This document shows positions 47,411 to 58,053 of a stretch of DNA of 64,000 bases, one piece after another. Position 1 is the first letter of the stretch; every line of letters starts with the position of its first letter. Made by a program: the position numbers and the translations under genes. The DNA comes from Halocafeteria seosinensis (lineage: Eukaryota > Sar > Bigyra > Bicosoecida): contig LVLI01000101.1 of assembly GCA_001687465.1 (NCBI GenBank), forward strand, positions 310,001 through 374,000, written 5' to 3'. The notes beneath the pieces are model-generated. The model did not search any database, was not told where the DNA came from, and was given only the letters and a program-made list of their open reading frames with translations.

Positions 47411-48778
47411 ATGCATTTAGGAAGGTTTCATTTGTCCTCATTACGACGCTCATGCTGCCCATGGAGGTGGTATACATGCCAGACAAGGGGACATTGCAGC
47501 CATAACGTGGTGTCAAAGCCGCCATTACAGCGTCCCAGAGTCATACAGATACCCACAACAACGATACAGACAACTTCAAGATGTGGGTACTTCTCAAGCG
47601 CCATTTACGAGCAACTCGAAGCACTCAAGCGAAGGTACGAGGAATTAGACCATCAGTTGACAACCAACCAGCTGCAGCCGGAGGAATTGCCCAAAGTATC
47701 GAGGGAACATAACGAACTGTCAAAGGCAGTGGAAGTAATTAATCGACTCGAGAATAAGAAAGCCGAAGAGGAGGAACTAAACCAACTCATAGAGAATAAG
47801 ACTGAGCAAAGTGAGGAGGACCAAGAGTTAGTCGCCATGGCTCACGATGAACTCCCCGGTGTGCAGGAAGAGGTAGCGGAATTAGAAGATGAGGTGCGGC
47901 GTTTGCTGTTACCAAGGGACGAAATGGACCGAAGAGATGCTATTCTAGAAGTGCGTGCTGGAACGGGAGGAGAGGAAGCCTGCTTATTTGCGTCAGAACT
48001 TTTTCAGATGTACGCGGGCGCCTCCAAACTACAGGACGGATGGTCGTTTAAGGAGATGGAAGTCCATGAGTCATCCGAAGGAGGAGTACGGGAAGCATCA
48101 GCAGAAGTATCGGGGACTGTTTACGGCAAAATGAAATTCGAAATAGGTACTCACCGTGTACAAAGAGTTCCGAAAACCGAATCAGGAGGAAGATTACATA
48201 CGTCGGCAGCTACTGTAGCCGTGTTGCCCCGAGCAGAGGCTGTAGAAGTCGAAATAAGGGATGCAGATCTCCGGATAGATACATTTCGTTCCTCCGGAGC
48301 GGGTGGGCAACATGTGAATACTACGGATTCTGCAGTTAGGATAACACATTTACCCACAGGCACAGTGGTCGCTTGCCAGAGCGAGCGCTCTCAACATCGC
48401 AATCGTTCACGAGCAATGCAAGCGCTTCGTACTAAAATATTTGAGGAAGAAAGAAGAAAGCAGCAACAGCAGAAGGCGGATATGCGGCGCAGTCAATTGG
48501 GTAGTGGTGATCGCTCGGAAAGAATTCGGACGTACAACTTTGCGCAAGACCGCGTCACCGACCATCGGATCGGATTAACAAAGTACGTTCGTATGAAACC
48601 TTACCAGAAATTTAGTGTATCTCCTTTTTGTATACCCCGAATTTGCAATTTCTATCATTACAGGCATGGTATAGAGCGCATGCTCCGAGGAGAGATGATG
48701 GATGAGTTTTGGACCGTGTTGCAAAAAAGGCACGAAGATGAAATGTTGGCTCAATTAGAAGATGAGGGAACAAAGTGA
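47411..48778 (+). CDS. Organellar peptide chain release factor 1
   Basis: Class I release factor, 428 residues; exons 47411-48582 and 48664-48778. The intron (48583-48663, 81 bases) is in frame and stop-free, but removing it restores the family sequence IGLTKHGIERML. Key motifs: the stop-codon-reading loop RVPKTESGG (P-x-T at residues 254-256, the RF1 type reading UAA/UAG), [11 protein letters not shown], and the peptidyl-hydrolysis motif GGQ at residues 298-300 in [17 protein letters not shown]. The first 60 residues are rich in Arg, Ser and Cys with no acidic residues, as in a mitochondrial or plastid targeting sequence. Mitochondrial location is likelier (MTRF1L type), but plastid cannot be ruled out. 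Confidence 0.92.
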   Translation: MHLGRFHLSSLRRSCCPWRWYTCQTRGHCSHNVVSKPPLQRPRVIQIPTTTIQTTSRCGYFSSAIYEQLEALKRRYEELDHQLTTNQLQPEELPKVSREHNELSKAVEVINRLENKKAEEEELNQLIENKTEQSEEDQELVAMAHDELPGVQEEVAELEDEVRRLLLPRDEMDRRDAILEVRAGTGGEEACLFASELFQMYAGASKLQDGWSFKEMEVHESSEGGVREASAEVSGTVYGKMKFEIGTHRVQRVPKTESGGRLHTSAATVAVLPRAEAVEVEIRDADLRIDTFRSSGAGGQHVNTTDSAVRITHLPTGTVVACQSERSQHRNRSRAMQALRTKIFEEERRKQQQQKADMRRSQLGSGDRSERIRTYNFAQDRVTDHRIGLTKYVRMKPYQKFSVSPFCIPRICNFYHYRHGIERMLRGEMMDEFWTVLQKRHEDEMLAQLEDEGTK

Positions 48779-48917
48779 TGTACTAACGGATACAGCAGAT
48801 TGTATAAGGTCGTACATTCGCACTATTGAACGCCAAACTAACTAAAGAAGGAAGCACCGCGAGTAAGCGTAATTAGTGGGCATATAACTACTCGTGAAGG
48901 AGCAGTGGCTGGACGTT

Positions 48918-49931
48918 TTATCGCTTCATATCATCAACCCATTTTTGTATCAAGTCCTCAAACGCTTTTTTGTTGGACCGGACTAACTTTTTGCATTCTT
49001 CAGCAACCGAACCACTCGTTTCTGTGCTAACCTCCCACTCGTAATCTCCTCCGGCATCATCTGCCAAGTCGGGGAACTCTACACTTCCCTTTGCTAAAAT
49101 TTCTTGATCTTCATCATCCGTATCTGCTTTCTCCTCCTGAGATGGTTTCGCTACGCCCCACTTTAGTTCGACGTGATATTCGAATCCAGGTTTACACTGC
49201 CAGAAGGAAGCAATAGAGTAAAGGTATCAGACAGTTTGCAAAATACGCATATAGTCGCTAATCCTACCTTTTGTCTAACGTATACAACGGATGCGGATCC
49301 AGAACAGCGTATCACCTTCCGGACGAATGCTACACATTCTCCATGCTCGTTTAGTGTAACGGGAAATCGAAGACCTTTGAGCCTCTTCTTCAGCTCCGAT
49401 GTGGCCCACGAGGAGACGTCTCTATCTTCCCTGTGTCACAAAGTTAAACAATCAGACGCATATTGTCGGAACCACCAAGCGTGTAGCTGTTTGGGTTTAT
49501 ACATACCAAGTACCAGCAGTATTCCACACACTGCCTCCTTGAGCTTGCGAGAGAGGGATCCCTCCGTAGGACGACATGGACTCAGCCTGCGTCATTCCGT
49601 TGTTGGGACTCGGGCTGGCTCCTGTCGAAATCGGTTTGGGTGCCGTCGATACCCCTAGTCGCTCTAATTCTTCCCCACGTTGCTTCATTTCGGCCGCCCA
49701 CTGGTAATGGCGTGATTCCTTGGGGGCCTTTTGTCCCTGTTGTTGCTTAGATCCATCCTCTAGCTCCTCATCTGCATCATCACTGTCCTCTACTGTATTC
49801 TCCATGTTGGTATCTGCCTTACTGGCTGCCTTAGCGCCGGTGTCGGCCGGCGAAGAGGCTCCTGTTTCGGCTGCCATGGCTTCGCCACTGGTGGCTTGAG
49901 GAGTGTCTGTTTGCTGCTCCGTAGACGCCAT
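48918..49931 (-). CDS. AHA1 N-domain Hsp90 co-chaperone-like protein
   Basis: 288 residues, exons 49931-49507, 49430-49268, 49196-48918. The first 130 residues are Ala/Ser/Glu/Gln-rich and probably disordered. They are followed by the AHA1 N-terminal domain: SVWNTAGTWEERDVSSWA, then an LKKRLKGLRFPVT strand-turn, ECVAFVRKVIRCSGSASVVYV, a CKPGFEYHVELKWG strand (matching the YEWDIKLKW element), GSVEFPDLADD, and a long C-terminal helix (KKAFEDLIQKWVDDMKR). AHA1-N binds the Hsp90 middle domain and stimulates its ATPase. The AHSA1 C-terminal domain is absent, and the usual NxNNWHW start is replaced by VWNTAGTW. The match is by pattern and rated below certainty. Confidence 0.78.
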
Positions 49932-50216
49932 TATACCACCCAACCAATGACGAATGTACCACTCTACTATGCTCAATAAGTGCATAAATAACTAACCTAA
50001 CTATGTAACTTAAAACGGAGAGAACAGAGGCATCAAAACAACCACTTTTGAGGAGTAAATGAAGTAAGGGAGCGAAAGTTGTAGAACAATCGAACACTAC
50101 TTGGTCTCAGACCACAGGGGTTGAATGATTGCTACCATATGATAGATATTTTACCTGAGGATTTAATTTGCACGTAGTCGGTCGGTTGGAATCATGGTGG
50201 TTCCACCATGAGGGTG

Positions 50217-50937
50217 ATGAATTATACAGCTGTATATACGGCGAAAAAGTCATGGAAAGTCCTGAAACCTCAGTGGTTTAGTCGACATTGTATGCCCCAA
50301 CCCACATAACAGTAGCTGCAGCACATGTCACTGTTCCAATAAATTGTCTACCGTATTGGTATTGGTTTGCAGATGCTGCTGGTGGAACTACAGCGCATTC
50401 GTTGGCTGAAGCGTACCAACTTCGCCATAATGTGACCAACTTGGAACTCAAAGGTCATAGTGACCTCATGTGCCAAAACTTGATGTGTGAGAAAGTTGGA
50501 CTCGCATGTGCGTGTCGCTTAGCCCTGAGAGTTACGCAAATTCCTCAGTTGAAACACCTGGATGTTTCTGACAACGGGTTAGACGTGCTGCCGGATGCTA
50601 TATTCGACTTGGCCAACTTGGAAACGCTGCGTCTACGTGGTATGTACAGCTTGCAGCAGCGAGGACACCATTTCTGCTCCGTTCCTCAACGTTTTAAGGT
50701 CACATTTTTTCTTCTTCTGTAGCAGGCAACAAACTGAGGGAAATAAGCCCGCTTGTATCAAAGCTAAACAACTTGCGGACGCTGGATGTGGGTTTCAACC
50801 AGCTTACAGCATTGCCCTTGAATAGCTTATCTTGCTTACCTGCCCTTGAAGAAGTAAAAGCTGACAATAATTCTGTTGAGCTTGCAAATTCACTACAGGG
50901 AAGTGGACTGCTGCAAAATGGCGTCATCAGACTGTAA
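50217..50937 (+). CDS. Short leucine-rich-repeat protein
   Basis: 183 residues, exons 50217-50289, 50373-50639, 50726-50937. The ATG at 50217 was chosen because the phase-1 donor at 50290 (GTATGC) joins the LRR frame. LRRs of the short LxxLxLxxN type are clear: LKHLDVSDNGLDVLPDAI, LETLRLRGNKLREIS, LRTLDVGFNQLTALP, LEEVKADNNS. An earlier irregular repeat (NVTNLELKGHSDL) is interrupted by CQNLMCEKVGLACACRLALR. No signal peptide or other domain. It is likely a cytosolic adaptor, perhaps axonemal given its flagellar company, but that is speculation. Confidence 0.8.
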
Positions 50938-51680
50938 TAATGTTTCGGACGTAGCGAGTCCAGTCCCCTGGTATTTTAAAAAATGCTCTGGAGAACCGCG
51001 CACTAATCAGTGTCTAATATTGGAATAGACTTGTATTATTTAAGTATTTGATGATGCGTATGCGCTTGGTTTAGAGCTTTTGTGACTGCTCGTTGTGTAG
51101 GCTCGAAGACGTCGCGAGAAACCTTGAAGTTCGTCATTCACGGTACTAAAGCACATACCCAGCACTGTTTCACCGGGAGCGATGGACAACCATAATGAAT
51201 GCACTTGCTTTCGATATGCGTTTGCGTCAGTGATAGATAGGAAAATAGTACTTCTTGTATGAGCATACTAACAAACTGCATTCAGATAGCAGCGCTTTGG
51301 GTTCGGGAAGTTAACAAAAGTACTATTACGTACGTACAGTTAGTCTTTTGTAGGGAACGCGTGAGCGGAGGTCATCCTTACTCAACTGTTCATATAGCCA
51401 GAGTTACCTTGACTTGCAACGATGGGCCGGCCATGGACCTCCAAACTCCGGGTGCGGGAATGACGGTACGAGGCAACAATATCCTTGTTTTTGAGTAATT
51501 AAAAGAATTGATAGAGAATGACGTACATGGTCCTTATGCACGTTACTAAGGCATTTCTAGAAAGCCCATTTGTGACAAGCGATGCGTATATGACCCGTTG
51601 TGTCCCGTAGTTGGAGTCCATTGCGCAGAGAACAATAGCGGCATTAGGGAGTCTCTGATAGTACCGGAAGCCTACTAGTC
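50938..51680. other. Intergenic, 743 bases
   Basis: Between two plus-strand genes. A frame at 51259-51498 has no recognisable features and no ATG-led splice model I could support. Otherwise nothing was seen. Confidence 0.45.
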
Positions 51681-53153
51681 ATGGGGGCGTGTTTCTCGGC
51701 TGTTGATGAGGCCAAGGAGGAGCTTATCATTGTTATGCCCCCTGAAGAGTGCAAGAAGGTCCTGGAGATGTATGGCACCTTTTGTGAGAGGCTGAAATTC
51801 ACCCAGCGGGAGACGCTGTGGATGTACCAAAAAGTAAGCCATATTGGTCCATTCCACAGCACACACTAATATATGCTGATGGAATAAAATATGCGGATCC
51901 GTCGCAGTACAAGAGAGTGGACAGACATAAACGAGGGATGTTAACAGCGGCAGATCTTCGTTTGTATTTCGAAGTTACTGACAAAGAATTTGGAGATAAA
52001 TGTAAGCCATGAATGTTAATGCAGCCTTCGAATCCCTGGATGATGTGTGTTACATTGGCTTATAACCTTCCAGTCTTTTCTGTGTGGCTACAAGAGGACG
52101 AATATGTAGTAAGTATGGTTCGGAGTATGTTTCCAGCGTACAACTTGGTGGCAATTTTTTTGCAGGATTTCAAAGGGTTCATGTTTTGGGTATGGAATAT
52201 CTGTACGGCCTCTAGGTCAGAATTGAAGTACTTTCTTTACTTAACCTATGATTCGGAGCAATCTGGAACACTGAAGGCAGATGATGTCATTGCGATATTT
52301 CAAGATGTATGTGTAACAGCGGTATATTGGGTTGTTTATTCGAATTTCATCTACCGTATATTACGTGCAGACGTTTGGTAAATCTTGGGAAAGTCATCGA
52401 GGTGCCCAAGCTATTATACCGTTATTTCTGCAAGTAAGAGTTTCAATCATTTGTCCTCGCCGTTTCACATGAGCTCAACATGAGATAACTGATTCCCAGA
52501 CGTCACTGCATCTTGAATACGTAACGGAGGACCTAACGGCGGACAAGTTTGCTTACCTATGCGATCGGGCAGATATCCTGGCCTATCCACTCTTCAATGT
52601 GATGTCAAAGATAATCGGCCTGTTGGGCGGCACTAGACATTGGAATATGAAAATTGCGACGAAACGGCAAATTCTGCAAGACAAAGAGGCAGTCAAGAAA
52701 TTGAAGCAGAATTTAGAGGAACTTAACGGAAACAAATCGAAATTAAAGTCTCTTACCATTCTCCCATCAGGCGTCATTGGGCCTAGCTATCTGAGTTTGA
52801 CGGAAGCCGAAATATTAATTGAAAAATTGAAGCGAGAGAGGTTTAAGAATACCAAAGCGATAGCGGACGACCAAAAGGAAACTGGTGGTGTGAGCCCTGA
52901 AGGCAGCCAGGTATCTCAGATCAGCTTCGCGTCAGCACCGAATCCTCGAACATCAGGAGTACCTAAATCTCAAAGATTTCAGTTACTCCGAGGAGGCTTC
53001 TCTCAGAGAAATATGAAAGTTTCGCCCATTTCTGATAAAGGCAAGGGTCCTGAAACCCGTGTCGGCAGATCAACTTCGCTGAAAGAGCGACAGAGAACTC
53101 AGGCAAATAAGAATGTGGAAGCAATGAGACAGGCAACGATGATGCGCCGCTGA
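51681..53153 (+). CDS. EF-hand protein with MGAC dual-acylation start
   Basis: 379 residues, exons 51681-51833, 51908-52001, 52074-52108, 52166-52306, 52371-52433, 52500-53153. The start MGACFSAVDEAKEE fits N-myristoylation at Gly2 and palmitoylation at Cys4. One EF-hand loop is plausible (YDSEQSGTLKADD, with Asp rather than Glu at position 12). An earlier one (VDRHKRGMLTAADL) lacks good ligands. C-terminal to these are a conserved-looking helical part (LCDRADILAYPLFNVMSK), a coiled coil (QILQDKEAVKKLKQNLEEL) and a basic Ser/Arg tail. A membrane-attached, possibly Ca-responsive adaptor is inferred. Five small introns; exon 3 is only 35 bases. Confidence 0.78.
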
Positions 53154-53207
53154 AGCAATGAGTCGCAATGGGTGATATTTGAGAGGTGTCGTGATCAATT
53201 CAAGCGG

Positions 53208-55325
53208 CTACCCAAAAGGATCAAGTATGTGTAGCCACCTGGAGGCAGATTCCTTCACCAACCTTGGAAGATCTACAGTGGGGGAGTCCACCCCGTTCCA
53301 TCCAGTGACTACGTACTGGCCTTGCTCATTTGTTTTCACAGCTTTCACAACACTTTCGTGGGTTTTGCTAGCGTTTGCTTGTAATTCCTCGGGAGATATT
53401 TTCAGAGCAACCAAAATGTCTGCCCCAGTTCGCATAGAGACTGCTGCCCGGAGCTCAATCTTATCGATAATGTCGGTAGATCTGTTAGCTGGGAGCAGTC
53501 TCTCACTAATGCTTCTAGCTACTATGGGTACTCCGCCAAAAAGTCTCTGCAACAAAAAGTTGAATCCAGAATAGGGAGGCTGGCGACAAAGAACAGGATC
53601 CAACTGACCATCTTCCAACCCGAGTTCTGAACCGAACTTCCTCCTATGCTCAAGCTCGTTTGCGTGTCCGTCTGCAGGGAGTCAATTGGTGACAGACCTT
53701 CTTCAGGGGCTTTGCTAGCCTGGGAGCGAGAGTTCCGGATTGTAAATGGGTCCTTTTTCTTTAATGTTAGGAATGAGACCATCTCAGGGTGTAACCTGCA
53801 GCAAGTTGATGGCAGGAATGTGGCTGATTTAGGCAGTTACCGCTCCCCCATTGTTCATGTACTACGTACCAGGTACCTTCTTCTAACCATCTCAATGAGT
53901 ATCGATACGATTTCATACTATAATGAACTGGAAGTGACACTGCACATCCAACTGAAGCACGTATAGCTTCTCTTCTCAACACTTCGTTGCCTCTCAACAG
54001 TACGAAACCGCTGGTTTCCTCAGCTTCTTCCAGCAGCCCCTTTTTCAAGCCATTCCACAACGCTCTTTTGCGATTAAATCCAAGCATCGCCTGTGCGGTT
54101 GCATTAAGAGAATGCGCACTCGTCGAGTCTAGATGCAGCGCCCCATAGTTAACCCGAACGATTTGGATGCGCGGATATAGCTCGCCCAGCCGCGGCCAGT
54201 GTTCTAACACGTTGGGAGCCCGCTCATCCGTACTGCCAATAGAAGAAGAACCTTCAACTATCACAATCTTCTCTACAAGAGGCAACGCCTCATGGACAAG
54301 TATGGGGAGAACAGCCAGGTCACTTGAGGACTCTATGGCAATTCCGAACAACACTTTTCGCAATCCTCCTTTCCGAGGTTTAAGTTTTAGTTGCCCACAA
54401 ATTTGTTGCCAATCTGTTCCATTGTGGTTGCTGTCTATTTCAGTTCGAATATTTTCCAAAGTTGTTTGCTTTTCGGGATTTATAGTGCTCTGTAGCTCCA
54501 GTGCTGCTGACACTCTGTCGGCCGATGTATCTAGCTCTGTTGGAATACTATGTTCGTCGTTCACAATCGAGCTATCCTCTCCAATGGTAAGACTCTCTGT
54601 CACATTGCGGTGGCCTGTGTTTCATAAGGGTCAGCGAAGTTTGACAAGCGATTGAATGGGACAAACACTATCGTTGACGTACCTGGTTGGCCCACATCCT
54701 CAGTATTATCACGTTTTCCTTTCGTGCGTGTATTGCTTTCCGGTTCTTGGTTGTCCGACGCTGGCTGTGAGCTACGTACTGTATCGTTTAAAGTGGATTC
54801 ATCTATATTATTGGTGGCCTTGGCGTCTTCCAACACCGCTTCCTGAGCCGAGCGCTTATTGGATTCCTCTTGACTTTCTGTCTCTGGCGTTGCACTGTCT
54901 TCATCATGAGCGATGGGCTGATCGGGAGAAACCTCATCATCCCCCAACCTTTGTGCTTGCTGGCTAGTTGCCTCTACAAAACCTGGTTCCTCTGTGGTAT
55001 CTTTGCTTGTTTCGCTATCTGAAGAATCAAATTTTTCCACAAAGATATCTTCTTCGGGATCAGCTCCTATTGGAGTGCATTGATTCCCACTAATATCCAA
55101 GTCTTGCTTCAAGACTGCAGCATATAATCGTGCGTACGCTTCGGTAATCGCTTCTGTTAACGCATGATCACCAATCTGACTTTTGAAGCGTTCAAATGGC
55201 GTCAAATCTCCTGCTCGTGGGCATAGTCTTTGCTGATGTGATGGAACGAAAAGAAGAGGAACTGCTCCTAATAGGGTGACCAGAAGTATGGCAATGAACG
55301 CACATGTGCAGCGCATACAGGCCAT
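53208..55325 (-). CDS. GT17-like Golgi glycosyltransferase (type II membrane protein)
   Basis: 634 residues, exons 55325-54683, 54614-53870, 53795-53698, 53626-53208. The N-terminus is a single signal-anchor (FIAILLVTLLGAVPLLFV), then a 230-residue acidic, Ser/Glu/Asp-rich stem, a typical Golgi type II layout. The catalytic part resembles family GT17 (bisecting GlcNAc transferase type): VLFGIAIESSSDLAVLPILV, then VEKIVIVEGSSSIGS, and YSMKSYRYSLRWLEEGTW. The expected acidic DxDE-type motif reads LRGNEVLRREA here, so activity is uncertain. The donor of intron 3 (GTCTGT) is weak; I chose the 71-base intron because it alone joins both flanking frames. Possible N-glycosylation sites include NVTES and NATAQ. 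Family assignment is moderate. Confidence 0.65.
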
Positions 55326-56037
55326 TTTCTCTCTCTCTCTCTAAGCGGGCAATGGCTTGACCAATATTGCACGTATACAACCAAACAATACTCCTGCTTG
55401 ATACCAAGCAGCTTTCCTGGGTCGAACACACCCTCGCTCCCTTTAATAGTGTAGCAATGTTGATTTATTCGGTCTCAATAGTGCGAACAAGTTGTGACAC
55501 ATCCGGGACAACGGGTCACATTTGAATTATAGACGGAGCCACCGGAGTCCAGCACGGGGGAAACAAAGAAGGTGATACATATCCGGAATATTTTATGGTT
55601 TGCGAGTTCATTGTAAACTTAAATGGTATCTAAAATTAACTTGCTTGTTACTGCGTCAGCTAGTTCAGTCCAGAACCCGAGCTGTTAAGTTCTCCAAGTA
55701 CACTTAGTTGGAATTTTGGCGAACGGAGATGTCTTGAACTGAGTATTTGCACTATGCCTGTTGACTCAGTTGCCGACTTAGCATATAGCTAGTACGACCA
55801 TTTCGACAAGTGACGGAGCCATTCTGGGGTCCGTTGCTACCAATCGTTCCAGAAGCACGTCTAGCGTCCAGTGCTCTTCATAGGAGGAACCGATACCTAG
55901 CCGTCCGAGTTTTCGCCTACCACCCGTCGCCACGGCCTACACATAGTTTCACTAATGTCTCTAGCATAGCTCCAATCGGTTCTGTGTAAAGCATAGACTT
56001 TAGTAGGCACTCCACTCATTTATTTAGGGCCGTCCTC
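55326..56037. other. Intergenic, GT17-like promoter side
   Basis: 712 bases with no gene seen. A (CT)6 tract at 55329-55340 sits directly upstream of the minus-strand start codon (listed separately). Confidence 0.5.
55329..55340 (-). promoter_or_regulatory. (AG)6 tract just upstream of a start codon
   Basis: Read on the minus strand, six AG dinucleotides end three bases before the ATG of the GT17-like gene, so the tract lies in its 5' UTR or core promoter. GA-repeat tracts in such positions can affect transcription start or translation; here the role is only inferred. Confidence 0.4.
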
Positions 56038-56645
56038 TCACTTCTCGTCAGACTTTAGTTTGGTTTTCAGACGCTCCCATAAGATAGCTACTGGGCCGGG
56101 TTTATCAGGATCATCAATGTTAAGCTGCTCGGGCGGTACTTTGCTAGGATCGTCCCATGTGCACGCTTTCGTAGGGCGATGGAAAAAATACTCGCGGTCC
56201 CATGGAGGTTGCGTGACGTACTTTTCCCATAGACGTCCGTCCAATCCACGCACCAGTTTCGTTCCAGGAGGAGGCAGTTCATTCGCATCTACCTTTTGAT
56301 ATTTAAACTCTGTTGGCATTTTATCTCTGCGATGGCCGTATGAATAGTGCAGCTCAGAGTGATTGCCCAGTTTCATGGAACTCACCTGTGCTCCATTGTT
56401 CGTGTATGGAAGTAAAAAGTATGGCCTGTTCCCGGGTCGATTTGCTCCACCCAAATCCCTTTATCCTCATCGCCTTCCGTTTCTTTGTCCTCTGCTGGTT
56501 TCTCATCGCTTTTATCAACCTTACCACTGCTGGTACACATCCATTGCAAATGATAGACGGATGGCAACATTCTGGGTTGCAGAGCGAAAGTTCCTCCTAG
56601 CCGCCGCCTCCTCACCACCCTGATTGACCGCACACTACGCATCAT
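56038..56645 (-). CDS. Two-WW-domain protein with organelle-targeting-like N-terminus
   Basis: 182 residues, exons 56645-56386 and 56326-56038. It begins MMRSVRSIRVVRRRRLGG: highly basic, no acidic residue for about 45 residues, as in a mitochondrial presequence. WW1 (GIWVEQIDPGTGHTFYFHTRT) has the first Trp and the aromatic core, but its second Trp is missing (EHRDKMP). WW2 (RLWEKYVTQPPWDREYFFHR, then TKACTWDDP) has both Trp and the closing Pro. WW domains bind Pro-rich or phospho-Ser/Pro ligands. The C-terminus is a Lys-rich helix. No orthologous name comes to mind. Intron 1 splits the end of WW1. Confidence 0.75.
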
Positions 56646-56943
56646 CGTTCACCAGCAGTACTGGTATTGGATCGGCCATCTATTGAAAAACAATGCACAA
56701 GATGGGCTAATTCCGCCAGTCGACTAGTCATACCGTACAAACTTTTCTGCCATAAACAGGCTGCTTTTTGTTGTTTTTCTCAGAGGGTCCATGTAGGGAA
56801 GCTCGTGTCCCTTGCTCCATACTTCAACTTCAACGTTACTAGCAAGGCATGTGACATGACCACACACTATGGCATGGTTTACGCCGTCTTGTATAGTACT
56901 CTGCCCGTTTTTTAACAGGGAAAGATAGTATACCGATAACAAG

Positions 56944-57961
56944 ATGGTGTGTGGTTTACGGAGGGGTGTGATAGTGGCGTCATCATGCGTATGCATGATG
57001 ATAATCTCCATGACGCCAGGAGCTGAGGCCTTTCCACCACCCTGTACATTGGATAAAGATAGTAAAAACACGATTACCAGGTTCGATAAGACGCCCGTAT
57101 GCGTCTCGCTCAACCAACAGAACTACGCGCTCTTTGACCCGGAGGCGGATGAATACAGCATGTTCCAGTTAAATGGATGTAGGTGGCATCATCTTATCAG
57201 ATTCTATGCACCTATATATATGACCACATTTGGTTTGCTATGCAGCTTCGAGAGCTGTACCTACAGGAACAGGAGTGATAAAGGAAGGAGAACCCAAACC
57301 CAAGACGGACTTTACCCTAGCGGATTGCAAGGACAAAGGTGTAACAGGCCAGTACTTTGTAACTGTGGATGCCTTCTCGTTTGATGCCAAATCAGACTAT
57401 TCGAGGATATATCAGTTGTGGGATTGCGAAAAGGAGGGGGGAAAGAATACGTTTGTAACATATTTCAACGTCTTGACCGCTATCGTACATGCGGACAATG
57501 GGGAAGCAAAGTTTATCTCCTATGACGATGGTTGCTTCTTCTGTGACAGCAGCGACAGGAAGAAATGCAAAGAAATTGGTTTCAACACGTCTGCGGCATT
57601 GGCGCCTAACGATGGCACAGATCGAAGAAGCTGTGGCATAAAATGCTCGATTTCAGATCTTGAAAACGGAAGGTGCAGTGCTTGTGATGATGGAAAGTGC
57701 GATTTGAAGGTTAGTGAGAATGTTTACCCAGAATGTGCATCTACAGTGAGAACCGTATCATTGCTGCTTGATTCACAGGTTTATGTAGTTTGGACGGGAG
57801 AGGATTCTGATGGTCAATTTTTTGAATCTGCTGGCCTCCGCTTCAGCCGATTCAGACAATTCGGTCTTGGTGGTTTGATGAAGAACGCGCGGACCAAAGG
57901 GACACAGGGATTTTCAGGGGCTGAGCAAACTGCGGGCGACGCCGAAAACTTGTTTTCGTAA
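56944..57961 (+). CDS. Secreted Cys-rich protein of unknown function
   Basis: Exons 56944-57178 and 57246-57961 (316 residues), or 293 residues if a stop-free 69-base segment 57710-57778 with GTTAGT and TTCACAG ends is removed as an intron. A hydrophobic start (VIVASSCVCMMIISMTPGAEA) is a good signal peptide. The mature part has about 14 Cys, many spaced as CFFCDSSDRKKC and CSACDDGKC, and strands such as YFVTVDAFSFD and TFVTYFNVLTAIVH. No membrane segment or known domain is recognised. Extracellular or lumenal disulfide-bonded protein is the safe description. Head-to-head with the WW gene (298-base spacer). Confidence 0.72.
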
Positions 57962-58053
57962 CAGCATGACGATGTAGAATGAAACAGAATTTCCCTCTTA
58001 TATTTTCGTAGTATAGCATGTATCGTAGTTAGTTGTCTTTTCGGAGTTGGCAA

